NCBI GenBank assembly: GCA_039815415.1
Contig: JBCBZH010000022.1
Span: forward strand, 1 to 26,811
DNA: 26,811 bases
Direction of reading: 5' to 3'
DNA from: JBCBZH01 sp039815415
GTDB taxonomy: Bacteria; Bacteroidota; Rhodothermia; Rhodothermales; Rubricoccaceae
Under the pieces are notes generated by a model. It ran no database searches and had not been told where the DNA came from. It saw only the letters and a list, made by a program, of their open reading frames with translations. Positions 6,447 through 14,175 of this stretch are shown piece by piece (the stretch's first letter is position 1; the number at the start of each line of letters is the position of its first letter). The position numbers were made by a program, and so were the translations under genes.

Positions 6447-9440
6447 ATGTTGTTTGCTTCTGCCCGCGGTCTGCGGGCCGCGCTCCAACGCAGCGCTTTA
6501 CTGGTTGCCCTCTTCGGGCTCAGCACATCGTTCGCTCTCGCCCAGACCGGCACGTTGGCCGGAACCGTTCTTGACGGCGATCTCGGTGAGACACTGCCGA
6601 CCGCCAACGTTTTCATCGAAGCCCTCGGAACGGGCGCCGCGACCGACTTCGACGGCAAGTACACCATTCGGCAGGTCCCCGTCGGCACGTACGACGTCCG
6701 GTACTCGTTCGCAGGCTACGAGACGCAGGTCGTCTCCGGGGTCCAGATCCTGGACGGCCAGACGACCGAGATCAACGTGACGCTCTCTGCTGGGCAGGCG
6801 CTCGAGGAGATCATGGTGGCCGCCGATGAGATCATCGAGAGGAACAACGAGGCGGGCCTTCTCCGCCTTCGCGCTCGTGCGCCTCAGGTCTCAGATGCCA
6901 TCTCGGCGGAGGCCATCTCGAAGTCCGGCTCCTCGGACGCCGCCGACGCGATGGAGAACGTGACTGGCGCCAGCGTGCAGGGTGGCAAATACGTCTACAT
7001 CCGGGGGCTCGGTGATCGCTACGCCAACACGCAGCTCAACGGTGCCGCGCTGCCCACCGCCGACCCAGACCGTCGCTCGGTTCAGTTCGACATGTTCCCG
7101 GCAGGACTGCTCGACAACATCGTCACGCTCAAGACCTTCACCGCCGACAAGCCAGGCAACTTCTCCGGCGGGCTGGTGGACATCTCCACCAAGTCCTTTC
7201 CCGACGAGCTGGCGATTTCGGTGTCTACGTCGGGCTCGGTCAACTCCCAGACGCAGTTCCAGGGTGGGGATTTCCTGACGTACGAGGGTGGTGACACCGA
7301 CTGGCTTGGCATCGATGACGGGTCGCGGGCTCTCCCGGACATCGTGGCGGATCCGGATGTGGAAATCCCCAACTTCCGCGACGCGCGGCGCAACCCCGAA
7401 CTGGCGGCCGAACTCGACGCCATCTCGAGGGCCTTCATCCGGCCCATCGACGTGACGCGGGACAACGCGCCGGTGAACCAGAGCTATGCGCTCTCGCTGG
7501 GCAACCAGCAGCGGGTCGGTAGCGGCGACGTCGGGTACGTATTCGGTCTCAACTACGGCACCAGCGCCAACTTCTACAGCAACGGCGTTACCGGACGTTA
7601 CTCCGTCGCCACCGTGGGTGAGGACGGCGTGACGCTCACCCCAGACTTGCTCGTGACCGACAGCCGGGGCACGACCGACGTGACGTGGGGCGGCATCGGC
7701 AACCTCGCCTACCGGATTGGCTCCAACGAGATTGCTCTCAACACCCTGTATACGCGTGGTGGCGAGTCGCAGGCGCGCTTCCAGGTCGGCTCGCTCCCGG
7801 AAATCTTCGACGATGCCGAGGACCTGTTCGTCAACCGCTCGATCTTCTACGTCGAGCGCGAGCTGGCGTCGGGTCAGCTTCGGGGGCGCCACCGTCTCGG
7901 CATCCTCAATGACGCCGAGTTCACGTGGCTTGGCTCGATGAGCAAGACGTCCCTGGATGAGCCTGACCTGCGGTTCTTCGGCAACGTGCGCCGCGGCGAG
8001 ACGCCGGACGAGTACGTCTACGGAACCCGCGTGGCGGACATCCAGCTCCAGCAGCGCTTCTTCCGCACCACCAGCGAAGGGCTACGCGGCGCACAGGCAG
8101 ATCTCGAAGTGCCCTTCCAGCTCTTCGGGCGCCGCAGCCAGATCAAGGTCGGTGGCCGCTACGACCGCACCGACCGCGACGCGACCGAGCGCCGGTTTAG
8201 CATCGAGACCAACAACCGGGAGCCGGTCACGCTTGAGCCGGGCGAGAACGGCCTCGGTGATGCAGATGCCTACGTCAACCAGCTCGGCATTATCGGGACT
8301 GACGACCGGGGCAATCCCATCTTCGGCAACTACATCGACGAGATCCGGAACAGCTTTACGCTGGGCAACTCGTACGACGGATACCTGGATGTGTCGGCCG
8401 GATACGTCCAGACCGAGCTGGCACCTGTCGAACGGCTTCGTGTCATCCTCGGCGCTCGTTACGAGGTGACCCGCCAGGCGCTGACCACGCTCGACCTCGA
8501 TGAGGACGCAACGCAGGACGCCGGCGAGGACGTGTTCGTGGGCGGCCGGATTGAGCAGAACGACATCCTGCCGTCGCTCAACCTCGTCTACGCGCTGACC
8601 GACAACATGAACCTGCGCAGCGCAGCCACGCAGACGCTGGCCCGCCCGACGTTCCTCGAGTTCGCGCCCGGCTGCCGCCAGAGCTTCGCCCTCGGCGAGT
8701 TCGTCTGTGGCAACCCGACGCTCGAGCGCTCGCTGATCTCCAACCTCGACCTCCGCTGGGAGTGGTTCACGCGGCCCGGTGAGGTTCTCGCCGTCAGTGT
8801 CTACGGCAAGCGCATTGCCAACCCCATCGAGCTGGCGATTGTCAACACCAACGGTCAGCTCGTCTACCGGAACGTGGATGAGGCGGACATCGCGGGTGTG
8901 GAAATCGAGGCCCGCCAGCGCGTGGCGGCGCTGCTTCCCTTCGCGGCGAACGCACCCATTGTGGGCAAGCTCTCCCTCGGCCTGAACGCGTCGTTCGTGC
9001 AGTCGTCCATCTCCATCGATGAGGTCGAACTGGAGCAGCGCCGGGCGCTCAACCCGGAGGCCTCGGGCACGCGCGCCCTCCAGGGCCAGAGCCCCTACAT
9101 CGTCAACGCGGACCTAGCGTATGAGGACCCCATCCGGGGGACCAACCTTGGCCTCTACTTCAACGTGTTCGGTCGCCGCCTGAGCCAGGTCTCGGCCCTC
9201 GAGCTGCCCGACGTCTACGAGCAGCCCAGTCCTCAGCTCGACGTCGTGGCGTCACAGCGCCTCCTTGGCGGCTTCTCCGCCAAGCTGTCGGTCAAGAACC
9301 TGCTGGATGCGGACTTCTCGCAGGTCTACGACACCGAGATCAACGGCGTCGCGCCGGTCTTCCAGAGGTATGGTCGCGGCCGCAACATCTCCATTGGCAT
9401 CAGCTTCAACCCGCGCTTCGGCGGCGGCAGCACGCCCTAG
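6447..9440 (+). CDS. TonB-dependent outer-membrane receptor with CarboxypepD-reg domain
   Basis: This 997-residue outer-membrane protein should import a bound nutrient using TonB/ExbBD energy. A signal peptide (ALLVALFGLSTSFALAQ, cleavage near 33) is followed by a carboxypeptidase-regulatory-like beta-sandwich (about 35-115, GTLAGTVLDGDLGETLPTAN). The plug domain (about 145-245) includes GGKYVYIRGLGDRYANTQ, then PDRRSVQFDMFPAGLLDNI and GNFSGGLVDI. The rest is beta-barrel (for example NLRSAATQTLARPTFLEFAP near the C-terminal half). The ATG at 6447 is chosen because the signal peptide begins there; an in-frame ATG at 6357 adds only Pro/Arg-rich sequence. The barrel has a Cys pair (CRQSFALGEFVCGNPTL). 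The next gene, 111 bp on, encodes a T9SS-exported protein, so the two may act together. The substrate is unknown. No SusD gene is adjacent. Confidence 0.93.
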   Translation: MLFASARGLRAALQRSALLVALFGLSTSFALAQTGTLAGTVLDGDLGETLPTANVFIEALGTGAATDFDGKYTIRQVPVGTYDVRYSFAGYETQVVSGVQILDGQTTEINVTLSAGQALEEIMVAADEIIERNNEAGLLRLRARAPQVSDAISAEAISKSGSSDAADAMENVTGASVQGGKYVYIRGLGDRYANTQLNGAALPTADPDRRSVQFDMFPAGLLDNIVTLKTFTADKPGNFSGGLVDISTKSFPDELAISVSTSGSVNSQTQFQGGDFLTYEGGDTDWLGIDDGSRALPDIVADPDVEIPNFRDARRNPELAAELDAISRAFIRPIDVTRDNAPVNQSYALSLGNQQRVGSGDVGYVFGLNYGTSANFYSNGVTGRYSVATVGEDGVTLTPDLLVTDSRGTTDVTWGGIGNLAYRIGSNEIALNTLYTRGGESQARFQVGSLPEIFDDAEDLFVNRSIFYVERELASGQLRGRHRLGILNDAEFTWLGSMSKTSLDEPDLRFFGNVRRGETPDEYVYGTRVADIQLQQRFFRTTSEGLRGAQADLEVPFQLFGRRSQIKVGGRYDRTDRDATERRFSIETNNREPVTLEPGENGLGDADAYVNQLGIIGTDDRGNPIFGNYIDEIRNSFTLGNSYDGYLDVSAGYVQTELAPVERLRVILGARYEVTRQALTTLDLDEDATQDAGEDVFVGGRIEQNDILPSLNLVYALTDNMNLRSAATQTLARPTFLEFAPGCRQSFALGEFVCGNPTLERSLISNLDLRWEWFTRPGEVLAVSVYGKRIANPIELAIVNTNGQLVYRNVDEADIAGVEIEARQRVAALLPFAANAPIVGKLSLGLNASFVQSSISIDEVELEQRRALNPEASGTRALQGQSPYIVNADLAYEDPIRGTNLGLYFNVFGRRLSQVSALELPDVYEQPSPQLDVVASQRLLGGFSAKLSVKNLLDADFSQVYDTEINGVAPVFQRYGRGRNISIGISFNPRFGGGSTP

Positions 9441-9491
9441 CGTGCCCGCCCCGGACTCCACCCCGGCTCCTGCCGGACTCTAAACACCACC

Positions 9492-9526
9492 GTGGGCGTG
9501 TCCGCTACGCGGGCCGACACGCCCAC
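9492..9526 (+). terminator. hairpin between TonB receptor and T9SS protein genes
   Basis: GTGGGCGTGTC (9492-9502) and GACACGCCCAC (9516-9526) form a perfect 11-bp stem with a 13-base loop, followed by CTTCGTCTCC. It is 52 bp after the receptor stop and 26 bp before the next start. It could be a partial terminator or an RNA-stability element that sets different amounts of the two proteins. It also argues against the in-frame GTG at 9492 as the start of the next gene. Confidence 0.6.
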
Positions 9527-9551
9527 CTTCGTCTCCCTCCACACCCTCCCC

Positions 9552-11300
9552 ATGCCCACCGCTACTCTTACCCGTGCTGCCCTCCTCGGGGTTGCCCTTC
9601 TCGCCCCGCTGGCGGCCAACGCCCAGTCTCAGTGTGGCAGCGCGGTCCGCGTGACCGATGACATTTCCGCTGACGTGACGTGGTCCGCCAGCAGCGAGTA
9701 CTGCCTTGACGGGCTCATCTTCGTCAACGACGGTGCCACACTGACCATCGAGCCAGGAACGGTCGTCCGCGGCGTCCGTGATGACCGCATTACCACCGGC
9801 GACGGCGCCAGCGCGCTCGTCATCCGCCGGGGCGGCATGATCATGGCCGACGGCACCGCTGCCGATCCCATCATCTTCACCGCTGAGGACGACGATCTCT
9901 CCGACCCGACCGACTTTTTGCAGCGTGAACGTGGCGAGTGGGCCGGCATCATCGTGCTCGGCAAGGCGTCCAACAACCAGCCGACGACCGACAACCAGAT
10001 CGAGGGCATCGAGTACGACCCTGTCAATCAGACCGGTGACGAGGCCCTCTACGGGGGCACTGAGGATGACGACAACTCGGGCGTCCTCCGCTATGTCTCG
10101 GTCCGCCACTCGGGCTTCTCCATCACGGGCGTGGAGGGCGACGAGATCCAGGGCATCACGCTCGGCGGCGTCGGCTCCGGCACCACCATCGAGTACGTCG
10201 AAATCTTCGCCTCCAATGACGACGGCATCGAGTGGTTCGGCGGTACGGTGAACGTGAAGTACGCCGTGGTCGCCTTCCCCTTCGACGACGCCTTCGACTA
10301 CGACCAGGGCTGGCGCGGCAAGGGCCAGTTCTGGTTCACCATCGCCGACACGGACGCTGCAGGCCGCGGTGGCGAGCACGACGGCGGCGACGACGGCGGC
10401 GACGACGCCACGCCGTACGCCACACCCGTCATCTCTAACGCGACCTACATCGGCTCGGGCGGTACCTCCCCGGCCGATGGCGACGGCAACGACTACGCCT
10501 TCCGGATGCGTGACGGCGCGGGCGGGTACTACTTCAACTCCGTGTTCACAGACTTCCCGGACCGCGCCATCGACATCGAGAACTTCGAGGCCGGAGCCAC
10601 CTTCGACAGCTATCAGCAGTACGTCGATGGCCGCCTGAAGATCGAGAACAACCTGTTCCACAGCTTCGGCCGTGGCACCACCTTCGACGACATCACCGAC
10701 GCGTCCTACTCCGACTCTAGCCCATCCACACCGGGCACGGCCGATGACGATGCCTTCGCGGCTTACATCTCCGGGGCCAACACGCTCGGCACGGAGTCTC
10801 CGGTACTCTCTGTCAGCCGGACGGACGACAACGGTCTCGATCCGCGCCCATCGGCTACGGGTGGTGCTGTGACCGGTGCGGACTTCTCGGCCACAGAGTT
10901 GGACGACTTCTTCGACGAGGTGGACTACCTCGGCGCGTTCGCGCCGGGCGCCGCCGCCTGGATCGCGGGCTGGACTGCTCTGGACCAGACCGGCTTCCTT
11001 TCCGACAACGTCAACGTTGCCAATGAGGAAGAGGTCGCTGCCCGCTTCGAGCTGACGGTCGGACCGAACCCGGTCCGCAGCTCTGCCGCCGTCGCGTTCT
11101 CGCTCGACCGCGCGCAGGACGTGCGCCTCTCGCTCTACGACGCGCTCGGCCGCCAGGTCGCCACGCTCGTGGAAGGCTCGCTGCCCGCCGGCCCGGCCTC
11201 CGGCCGCCTGGACGCCTCCAGCCTCCCGGCGGGCGTCTACGTCCTCCGCCTCCAGGCCGAGGACGCCACGCTCACGCACACGCTGACCGTGGTTCGCTAA
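9552..11300 (+). CDS. secreted T9SS cargo with right-handed beta-helix-like repeats
   Basis: This 582-residue exported protein has a signal peptide (AALLGVALLAPLAANAQ, cleavage near 25). A likely disulfide pair, C28 and C51, flanks the start of the mature domain. Repeats rich in short strands follow (LTIEPGTVVRG, LVIRRGGMIMADG, RYVSVRHSGFSITG, IEYVEIFASNDDGIEWFGG), of the kind seen in parallel beta-helix proteins. A Gly/Asp-rich acidic loop (GGEHDGGDDGGDD) may bind calcium. The last 85 residues (498-582) are a Por-secretion-system tail: FELTVGPNPVRSSAAVAFSL, LYDALGRQVATL, LPAGVYVLRL. That tail directs export by the type IX system and attachment or release at the cell surface. The neighbouring TonB receptor suggests joint capture of a substrate, which is inference. 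Strong hairpins follow the stop codon. Confidence 0.88.
   Translation: MPTATLTRAALLGVALLAPLAANAQSQCGSAVRVTDDISADVTWSASSEYCLDGLIFVNDGATLTIEPGTVVRGVRDDRITTGDGASALVIRRGGMIMADGTAADPIIFTAEDDDLSDPTDFLQRERGEWAGIIVLGKASNNQPTTDNQIEGIEYDPVNQTGDEALYGGTEDDDNSGVLRYVSVRHSGFSITGVEGDEIQGITLGGVGSGTTIEYVEIFASNDDGIEWFGGTVNVKYAVVAFPFDDAFDYDQGWRGKGQFWFTIADTDAAGRGGEHDGGDDGGDDATPYATPVISNATYIGSGGTSPADGDGNDYAFRMRDGAGGYYFNSVFTDFPDRAIDIENFEAGATFDSYQQYVDGRLKIENNLFHSFGRGTTFDDITDASYSDSSPSTPGTADDDAFAAYISGANTLGTESPVLSVSRTDDNGLDPRPSATGGAVTGADFSATELDDFFDEVDYLGAFAPGAAAWIAGWTALDQTGFLSDNVNVANEEEVAARFELTVGPNPVRSSAAVAFSLDRAQDVRLSLYDALGRQVATLVEGSLPAGPASGRLDASSLPAGVYVLRLQAEDATLTHTLTVVR
10380..10403 (+). repeat. 12-bp tandem repeat, two copies, in-frame
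   Basis: GACGGCGGCGAC occurs twice in direct succession and encodes Asp-Gly-Gly-Asp repeats inside the T9SS protein. Because the unit is a multiple of three, copy changes would keep the frame and alter the length of the acidic loop. Confidence 0.7.
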
Positions 11301-11306
11301 TCCCTT

Positions 11307-11341
11307 CGCCAGCGCGCCGTCTCCAAGGTCGCGCGCTGGCG
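11307..11341 (+). terminator. first hairpin after the T9SS protein gene
   Basis: CGCCAGCGCGC (11307-11317) pairs perfectly with GCGCGCTGGCG (11331-11341) around a 13-base loop, six bases after the stop codon. The outer seven bases of each arm equal the core of the dispersed motif (CGCCAGC/GCTGGCG). No T-tract follows. Confidence 0.7.
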
Positions 11342-11420
11342 TCCCGCACGCTCGGGCTGGACGGAGCCCGTCAACTGCAGACACCGCGTCCCCCGCATCG
11401 TCTGCCCGTCCGCCGAGCCA

Positions 11421-11456
11421 GAGCGCCGGTCTCTCGTGGGAGGGAGACCGGCGCTC
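11421..11456 (+). terminator. second hairpin after the T9SS protein gene
   Basis: GAGCGCCGGTCTC (11421-11433) pairs perfectly with GAGACCGGCGCTC (11444-11456), a 13-bp GC-rich stem with a ten-base loop, followed by GCTTGTTTGG. It is the best intrinsic-terminator candidate in this spacer. Confidence 0.75.
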
Positions 11457-11472
11457 GCTTGTTTGGGGCCAC

Positions 11473-11509
11473 CGCCAGCTCGAGGGTGTCTCGCCCGCTC
11501 GAGCTGGTG
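11473..11509. repeat. inverted pair of the dispersed motif
   Basis: CGCCAGCTCGAG (11473-11484) faces CTCGAGCTGGTG (11498-11509) across 13 bases. One position is a G-T mismatch that still pairs as G-U in RNA. It resembles the pair at 2263-2319 but with a shorter loop, and lies 107 bp before the metallophosphoesterase start. Confidence 0.75.
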
Positions 11510-11616
11510 AGCCCACGTCGGTCGCCAGCCCGATCCGTAACCGCACGGTCTCGTTGCGCTAACGCTCGCGTTACGCGGAATCGCCACGTTGTCCATCCCC
11601 CCTGGACCCCCTGGCG

Positions 11617-12417
11617 ATGCCCTACCGCACGCTGTTTCTCTCGGACCTGCACCTCGGGATGCGCGGCTGCCGCGCCGAGCTGGTGCTGGACTTTCTCAGC
11701 CACCACGAGGCCGACCGATGGGTGCTTGTCGGCGACATCGTCGATGGCTGGGCGCTGGCCGACAAGTGGCGCTGGCCGCAGGCTCACAACGACGTGGTGC
11801 AGAAGCTGCTGCGCAAGGTCCGCAAGGGCTCGGAGATGATCTACATCCCCGGCAACCACGACGCCGCGGCGCGTCAGTTCGTGGGCCTCACCTTCGGCGG
11901 CATCCTCGTCCAGCGCGACTGGATGCACGTCACCGCCGATGGGCGCCGTCTGCTGGTGCTCCACGGCGACGAATTCGATGGCGCCATCCGTTTCGCGCCC
12001 TGGCTCAGCAAGCTGGGCGGGCGGGCCTACTCGGCGACACTCTCGCTGAACACCATCGTGGCGGCGGTGCGGGAACGGCTGGGCTATCCCTACTGGTCGC
12101 TGGCGGCGGCCCTGAAGGCGCGCACCAAGAAGGCGGTGCAGTACATCGGCCAGTTCGAGGAGGCCGTCGCGCACCGGGCGGCCGAGCGCGGTGCCGATGG
12201 CGTCATCTGCGGGCACATCCACCAGCCCGAGATCCGCACCATTGAGGCGGCACGAGGATCGGTCCTCTACGCCAACTGCGGCGACTGGGTGGAGAGCTGC
12301 ACGGCGATCGCCGAGCACGCCGACGGGCGCCTCGAGCTGATCCGCTGGACGGGGGGCACCCCCTTCGGCGACAGCCAGGCCGTCGATGTCGAGACGCTCG
12401 AGCTGACGATCCGCTAG
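11617..12417 (+). CDS. LpxH-like calcineurin-family metallophosphoesterase
   Basis: The 266-residue cytoplasmic or membrane-peripheral enzyme carries the full dinuclear-metal set: D10 and H12 (SDLHLG), D40 (VLVGDIVDGW), N80-H81 (PGNHD), H116 (LVLHGDEFD) and H200/H202 (CGHIHQPEI). The WRWPQAHNDVV and HGDEFD features match the UDP-2,3-diacylglucosamine diphosphatase group, which makes lipid X in lipid A synthesis, but related members act on other substrates, so I give no lpxH symbol. The insertion at about 125-175 (WLSKLGGRAYSATLSLNTIVAAV) is hydrophobic enough for an acyl-chain-binding lid. The ATG at 11617 follows the hairpin-rich spacer. A glycosyltransferase gene starts 25 bp after the stop, and the two probably form an operon for an envelope lipid or glycan. 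Confidence 0.87.
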   Translation: MPYRTLFLSDLHLGMRGCRAELVLDFLSHHEADRWVLVGDIVDGWALADKWRWPQAHNDVVQKLLRKVRKGSEMIYIPGNHDAAARQFVGLTFGGILVQRDWMHVTADGRRLLVLHGDEFDGAIRFAPWLSKLGGRAYSATLSLNTIVAAVRERLGYPYWSLAAALKARTKKAVQYIGQFEEAVAHRAAERGADGVICGHIHQPEIRTIEAARGSVLYANCGDWVESCTAIAEHADGRLELIRWTGGTPFGDSQAVDVETLELTIR

Positions 12418-12442
12418 CCACATCCATTCAATCGAGGGTGCA

Positions 12443-13597
12443 ATGATCCGGTCACGTCGGTCGCTGACGGTTCTGTTCGTGGTTCAGGGCGAGGGCCGTG
12501 GCCACATGACGCAGGGGCTCGCTCTGGCCGAGATGCTTCGGCGCCGCGGCCATCAGGTGGTTGGCGCCATCGTGGGGGTGAGCGCACGCCGAGACGTGCC
12601 GGACTTCTTCCGCGACGGGCTGGCGACTCGAATCCATTGCATCGCCAGCCCGAACTTCGTCTCCGGAGCCGATGGGCGTATCCAACTCGGACAGACGGTT
12701 CTGCACGCGCTGGGAGAGTGGCCCCGCTATGCTGCGTCGGTGGATGCCATCGGGACCCTCATCGAGGCCATCGAGCCCGATGTGGTGGTCAACTTCTACG
12801 AAGGGATGCTGGGGGCCTACGCGGCGCGACACACCGTAGATGTGCCGATTGTGGCCGTCGGGCATCAGTTCATGTTCGATCATCCGAGCTACCCGTTTGC
12901 GTCTGGCCAGCTCGTTCAGCGGCTCGCGGTGCGCGGGTTCACGCGTCTTGCAGGCCAGGGGGCGGATACGCGCCTCGCCCTCTCCTTCTACGACGCGTCT
13001 CCATTTTCGGATGGGCGGACCCGTGTGGTCCCGCCCCTGCTCCGATCCGCCTTGTTCGAGCTGGCGGACCGTCCGACAGATGGCTCGCTCCTGGTGTATC
13101 TGATGGAACCCCGAATGGCCCGTCAACTCGTCGCCTGGAGCGACCGCCATCCCGACGTCCGCATCGACTGCTTCTCCGATGTGCCCGCGCACGAGCACAG
13201 CGCCAGCCTCACGTTCCATGCTCTGCACGGGCAACGCTTCCTCGAGCGGATGGCGGTCGCACGTGGGGTGGTGTGCACGGCTGGGTTCGAGTCGGTCAGC
13301 GAGGCGATGTGGCTGGGCACGCCTGCGCTGATGGTGCCCACGCCGGGGCACTACGAGCAGCGCTGCAATGCGGGCGACGCCGCTTCCGTCGGTGCCGGGC
13401 TGGCGGCGGAGACCCTCGATCTGGATGCGTTTATCGACTCTCTAGAGAACGGCCCTCCACCAGACCCTGGGCCCTTTCGGGCATGGGTGTCTCAGGCAGA
13501 GGGCCGAATCGTGGGAGCCATCGAGGAGGCCGCCGGGCTGATGCCTCCCATCGGAGGCGACGGGCTGGCGACTCCTGTCGATGTGCGCCTGGCCTAG
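12443..13597 (+). CDS. MurG/GT28-like glycosyltransferase family protein
   Basis: A 384-residue GT-B fold protein. The N-terminal Rossmann domain begins LTVLFVVQGEGRGHMTQGLALAEMLRRRGH (8-37), where the Gly-rich loop and His resemble MurG and the Glyco_trans_1_3 group. The acceptor side includes VVVNFYEGMLGAYAARH and PIVAVGHQFMFDHP. The C-terminal domain has the sugar-nucleotide signature VVCTAGFESVSEAMWLGTPALMVPTPGHYEQRCNA. It likely transfers a hexose to a lipid or other acceptor at the inner face of the membrane. Pairing with an LpxH-like enzyme points to an envelope glycolipid, as an inference. AGGG about 8 bp before ATG 12443 may serve as ribosome binding site. Its TAG stop lies in a CTAG shared with the stop of the convergent DUF805 gene. 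Four variant motif copies lie inside, two of them as an inverted pair (12616-12652). Confidence 0.8.
   Translation: MIRSRRSLTVLFVVQGEGRGHMTQGLALAEMLRRRGHQVVGAIVGVSARRDVPDFFRDGLATRIHCIASPNFVSGADGRIQLGQTVLHALGEWPRYAASVDAIGTLIEAIEPDVVVNFYEGMLGAYAARHTVDVPIVAVGHQFMFDHPSYPFASGQLVQRLAVRGFTRLAGQGADTRLALSFYDASPFSDGRTRVVPPLLRSALFELADRPTDGSLLVYLMEPRMARQLVAWSDRHPDVRIDCFSDVPAHEHSASLTFHALHGQRFLERMAVARGVVCTAGFESVSEAMWLGTPALMVPTPGHYEQRCNAGDAASVGAGLAAETLDLDAFIDSLENGPPPDPGPFRAWVSQAEGRIVGAIEEAAGLMPPIGGDGLATPVDVRLA
12616..12652. repeat. inverted pair of the GGGCTGGCG variant inside a coding region
   Basis: CGGGCTGGCGA (12616-12626) and TCGCCAGCCCG (12642-12652) are perfect 11-bp inverted repeats with a 15-base loop inside the glycosyltransferase gene, coding for Asp-Gly-Leu-Ala-Thr and Ile-Ala-Ser-Pro-Asn respectively. 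The two arms use different reading frames of the same motif. Confidence 0.85.
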
Positions 13598-14013
13598 TAG
13601 GACTCGAGCGGTGCCGAGAGGTCGTCTGCGTAGGGGTCGAGTGGGTCAGGGCCGTACTCGTTGGAGCCGGAGTCGCCCTCGAGGATCATGAAGTAGAGCA
13701 GCACCAGGTGGACCAGCGGGATGAAGGCCAGCAGGAGGAGCCAGCCGCTCTTGCCCGTGTCATGCAGACGGCGCGCCGCGATCCCGATGCCCGGGAGGAG
13801 CAGCGCGAGGCTGATGAGAACCCCGGCGAGGCTTCCAATCAGGGCGAAGAAGTCCGCAATCGATCCCAGGATACCGGTGACGATGTTCAGCGCGATGCTG
13901 ATGAGGATGTTGAACAGAACGAACATCCAGTACTGCTTCCGGCTCGCGCGGCCGTCGAAGTCGACGTAGTGGTTCTTGATGACATCGAGGAAATACTGAT
14001 TGAAAGCGTCCAT
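13594..14013 (-). CDS. DUF805 family membrane protein
   Basis: A 139-residue protein with the DUF805 (YhaH-like) layout: N-terminal YFLDVIKNHYVDFDGRASRKQYWMF (7-31), where GRASRKQYW is the family hallmark, then helices at about 31-52, 56-77 and 92-110. The IGIAARRLHDTGKSGW motif lies before the last helix and an acidic C-terminal tail follows (EYGPDPLDPYADD). It resides in the inner membrane; its function is unknown. Its stop TAG overlaps the stop of the convergent glycosyltransferase gene in one CTAG, and no hairpin lies between them. The start at 14013 fits the family N-terminus. Divergent from purL, 162 bp apart. Confidence 0.9.
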   Translation of the reverse strand: MDAFNQYFLDVIKNHYVDFDGRASRKQYWMFVLFNILISIALNIVTGILGSIADFFALIGSLAGVLISLALLLPGIGIAARRLHDTGKSGWLLLLAFIPLVHLVLLYFMILEGDSGSNEYGPDPLDPYADDLSAPLESY

Positions 14014-14127
14014 GAGGCATGGGGGTCGGGTGAAGCAACAGGCCGCCGGGAGCAGGCCGCCGCTGGAATCTAGGCGTCTGTATGGAAATACGAGATCGCG
14101 CCTGAAAAGAGGTCAGCCGTACGTGGC

Positions 14128-14146
14128 CATCGGTAGCTTTCCGATG
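14128..14146 (+). promoter_or_regulatory. small hairpin in the purL leader
   Basis: CATCGG (14128-14133) and CCGATG (14141-14146) form a 6-bp stem with a seven-base loop, followed by TCGCTTTTG, 29 bp before the purL ATG. It has the outline of a weak attenuator but is short. No purine riboswitch core is recognisable. Confidence 0.25.
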
Positions 14147-14175
14147 TCGCTTTTGACTCCATTTCGCCCGCTCGA

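Larger units (their letters stand above)
11301..11616. other. 316-bp hairpin-rich spacer before the metallophosphoesterase gene
   Basis: No gene is supported here. The spacer holds three separate inverted repeats in order (11307-11341, 11421-11456, 11473-11509), then a variant motif copy TCGCCAGCCCGA (11522-11533). A short stem TAACGC-TC-GCGTTA lies about 45 bp before the next ATG (about 11562-11575). The first two look like terminators for the T9SS protein gene. Confidence 0.6.

Noticed and set aside
6165..6488. N-terminal extension of the MFS protein to 6488
   Set aside because: It would cross the receptor gene start region and add 108 hydrophilic residues before helix 1.
9480..11546. A 688-codon open frame on the minus strand opposite the T9SS protein gene
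   Set aside because: Long antisense frames are common in GC-rich DNA. It has Val/Arg/Gly-heavy composition and no family motif, while the plus strand encodes a signal peptide and T9SS tail.
14014..14175. A purine riboswitch upstream of purL
   Set aside because: Only a 6-bp stem is present; I find no three-way-junction core or conserved loop sequences.
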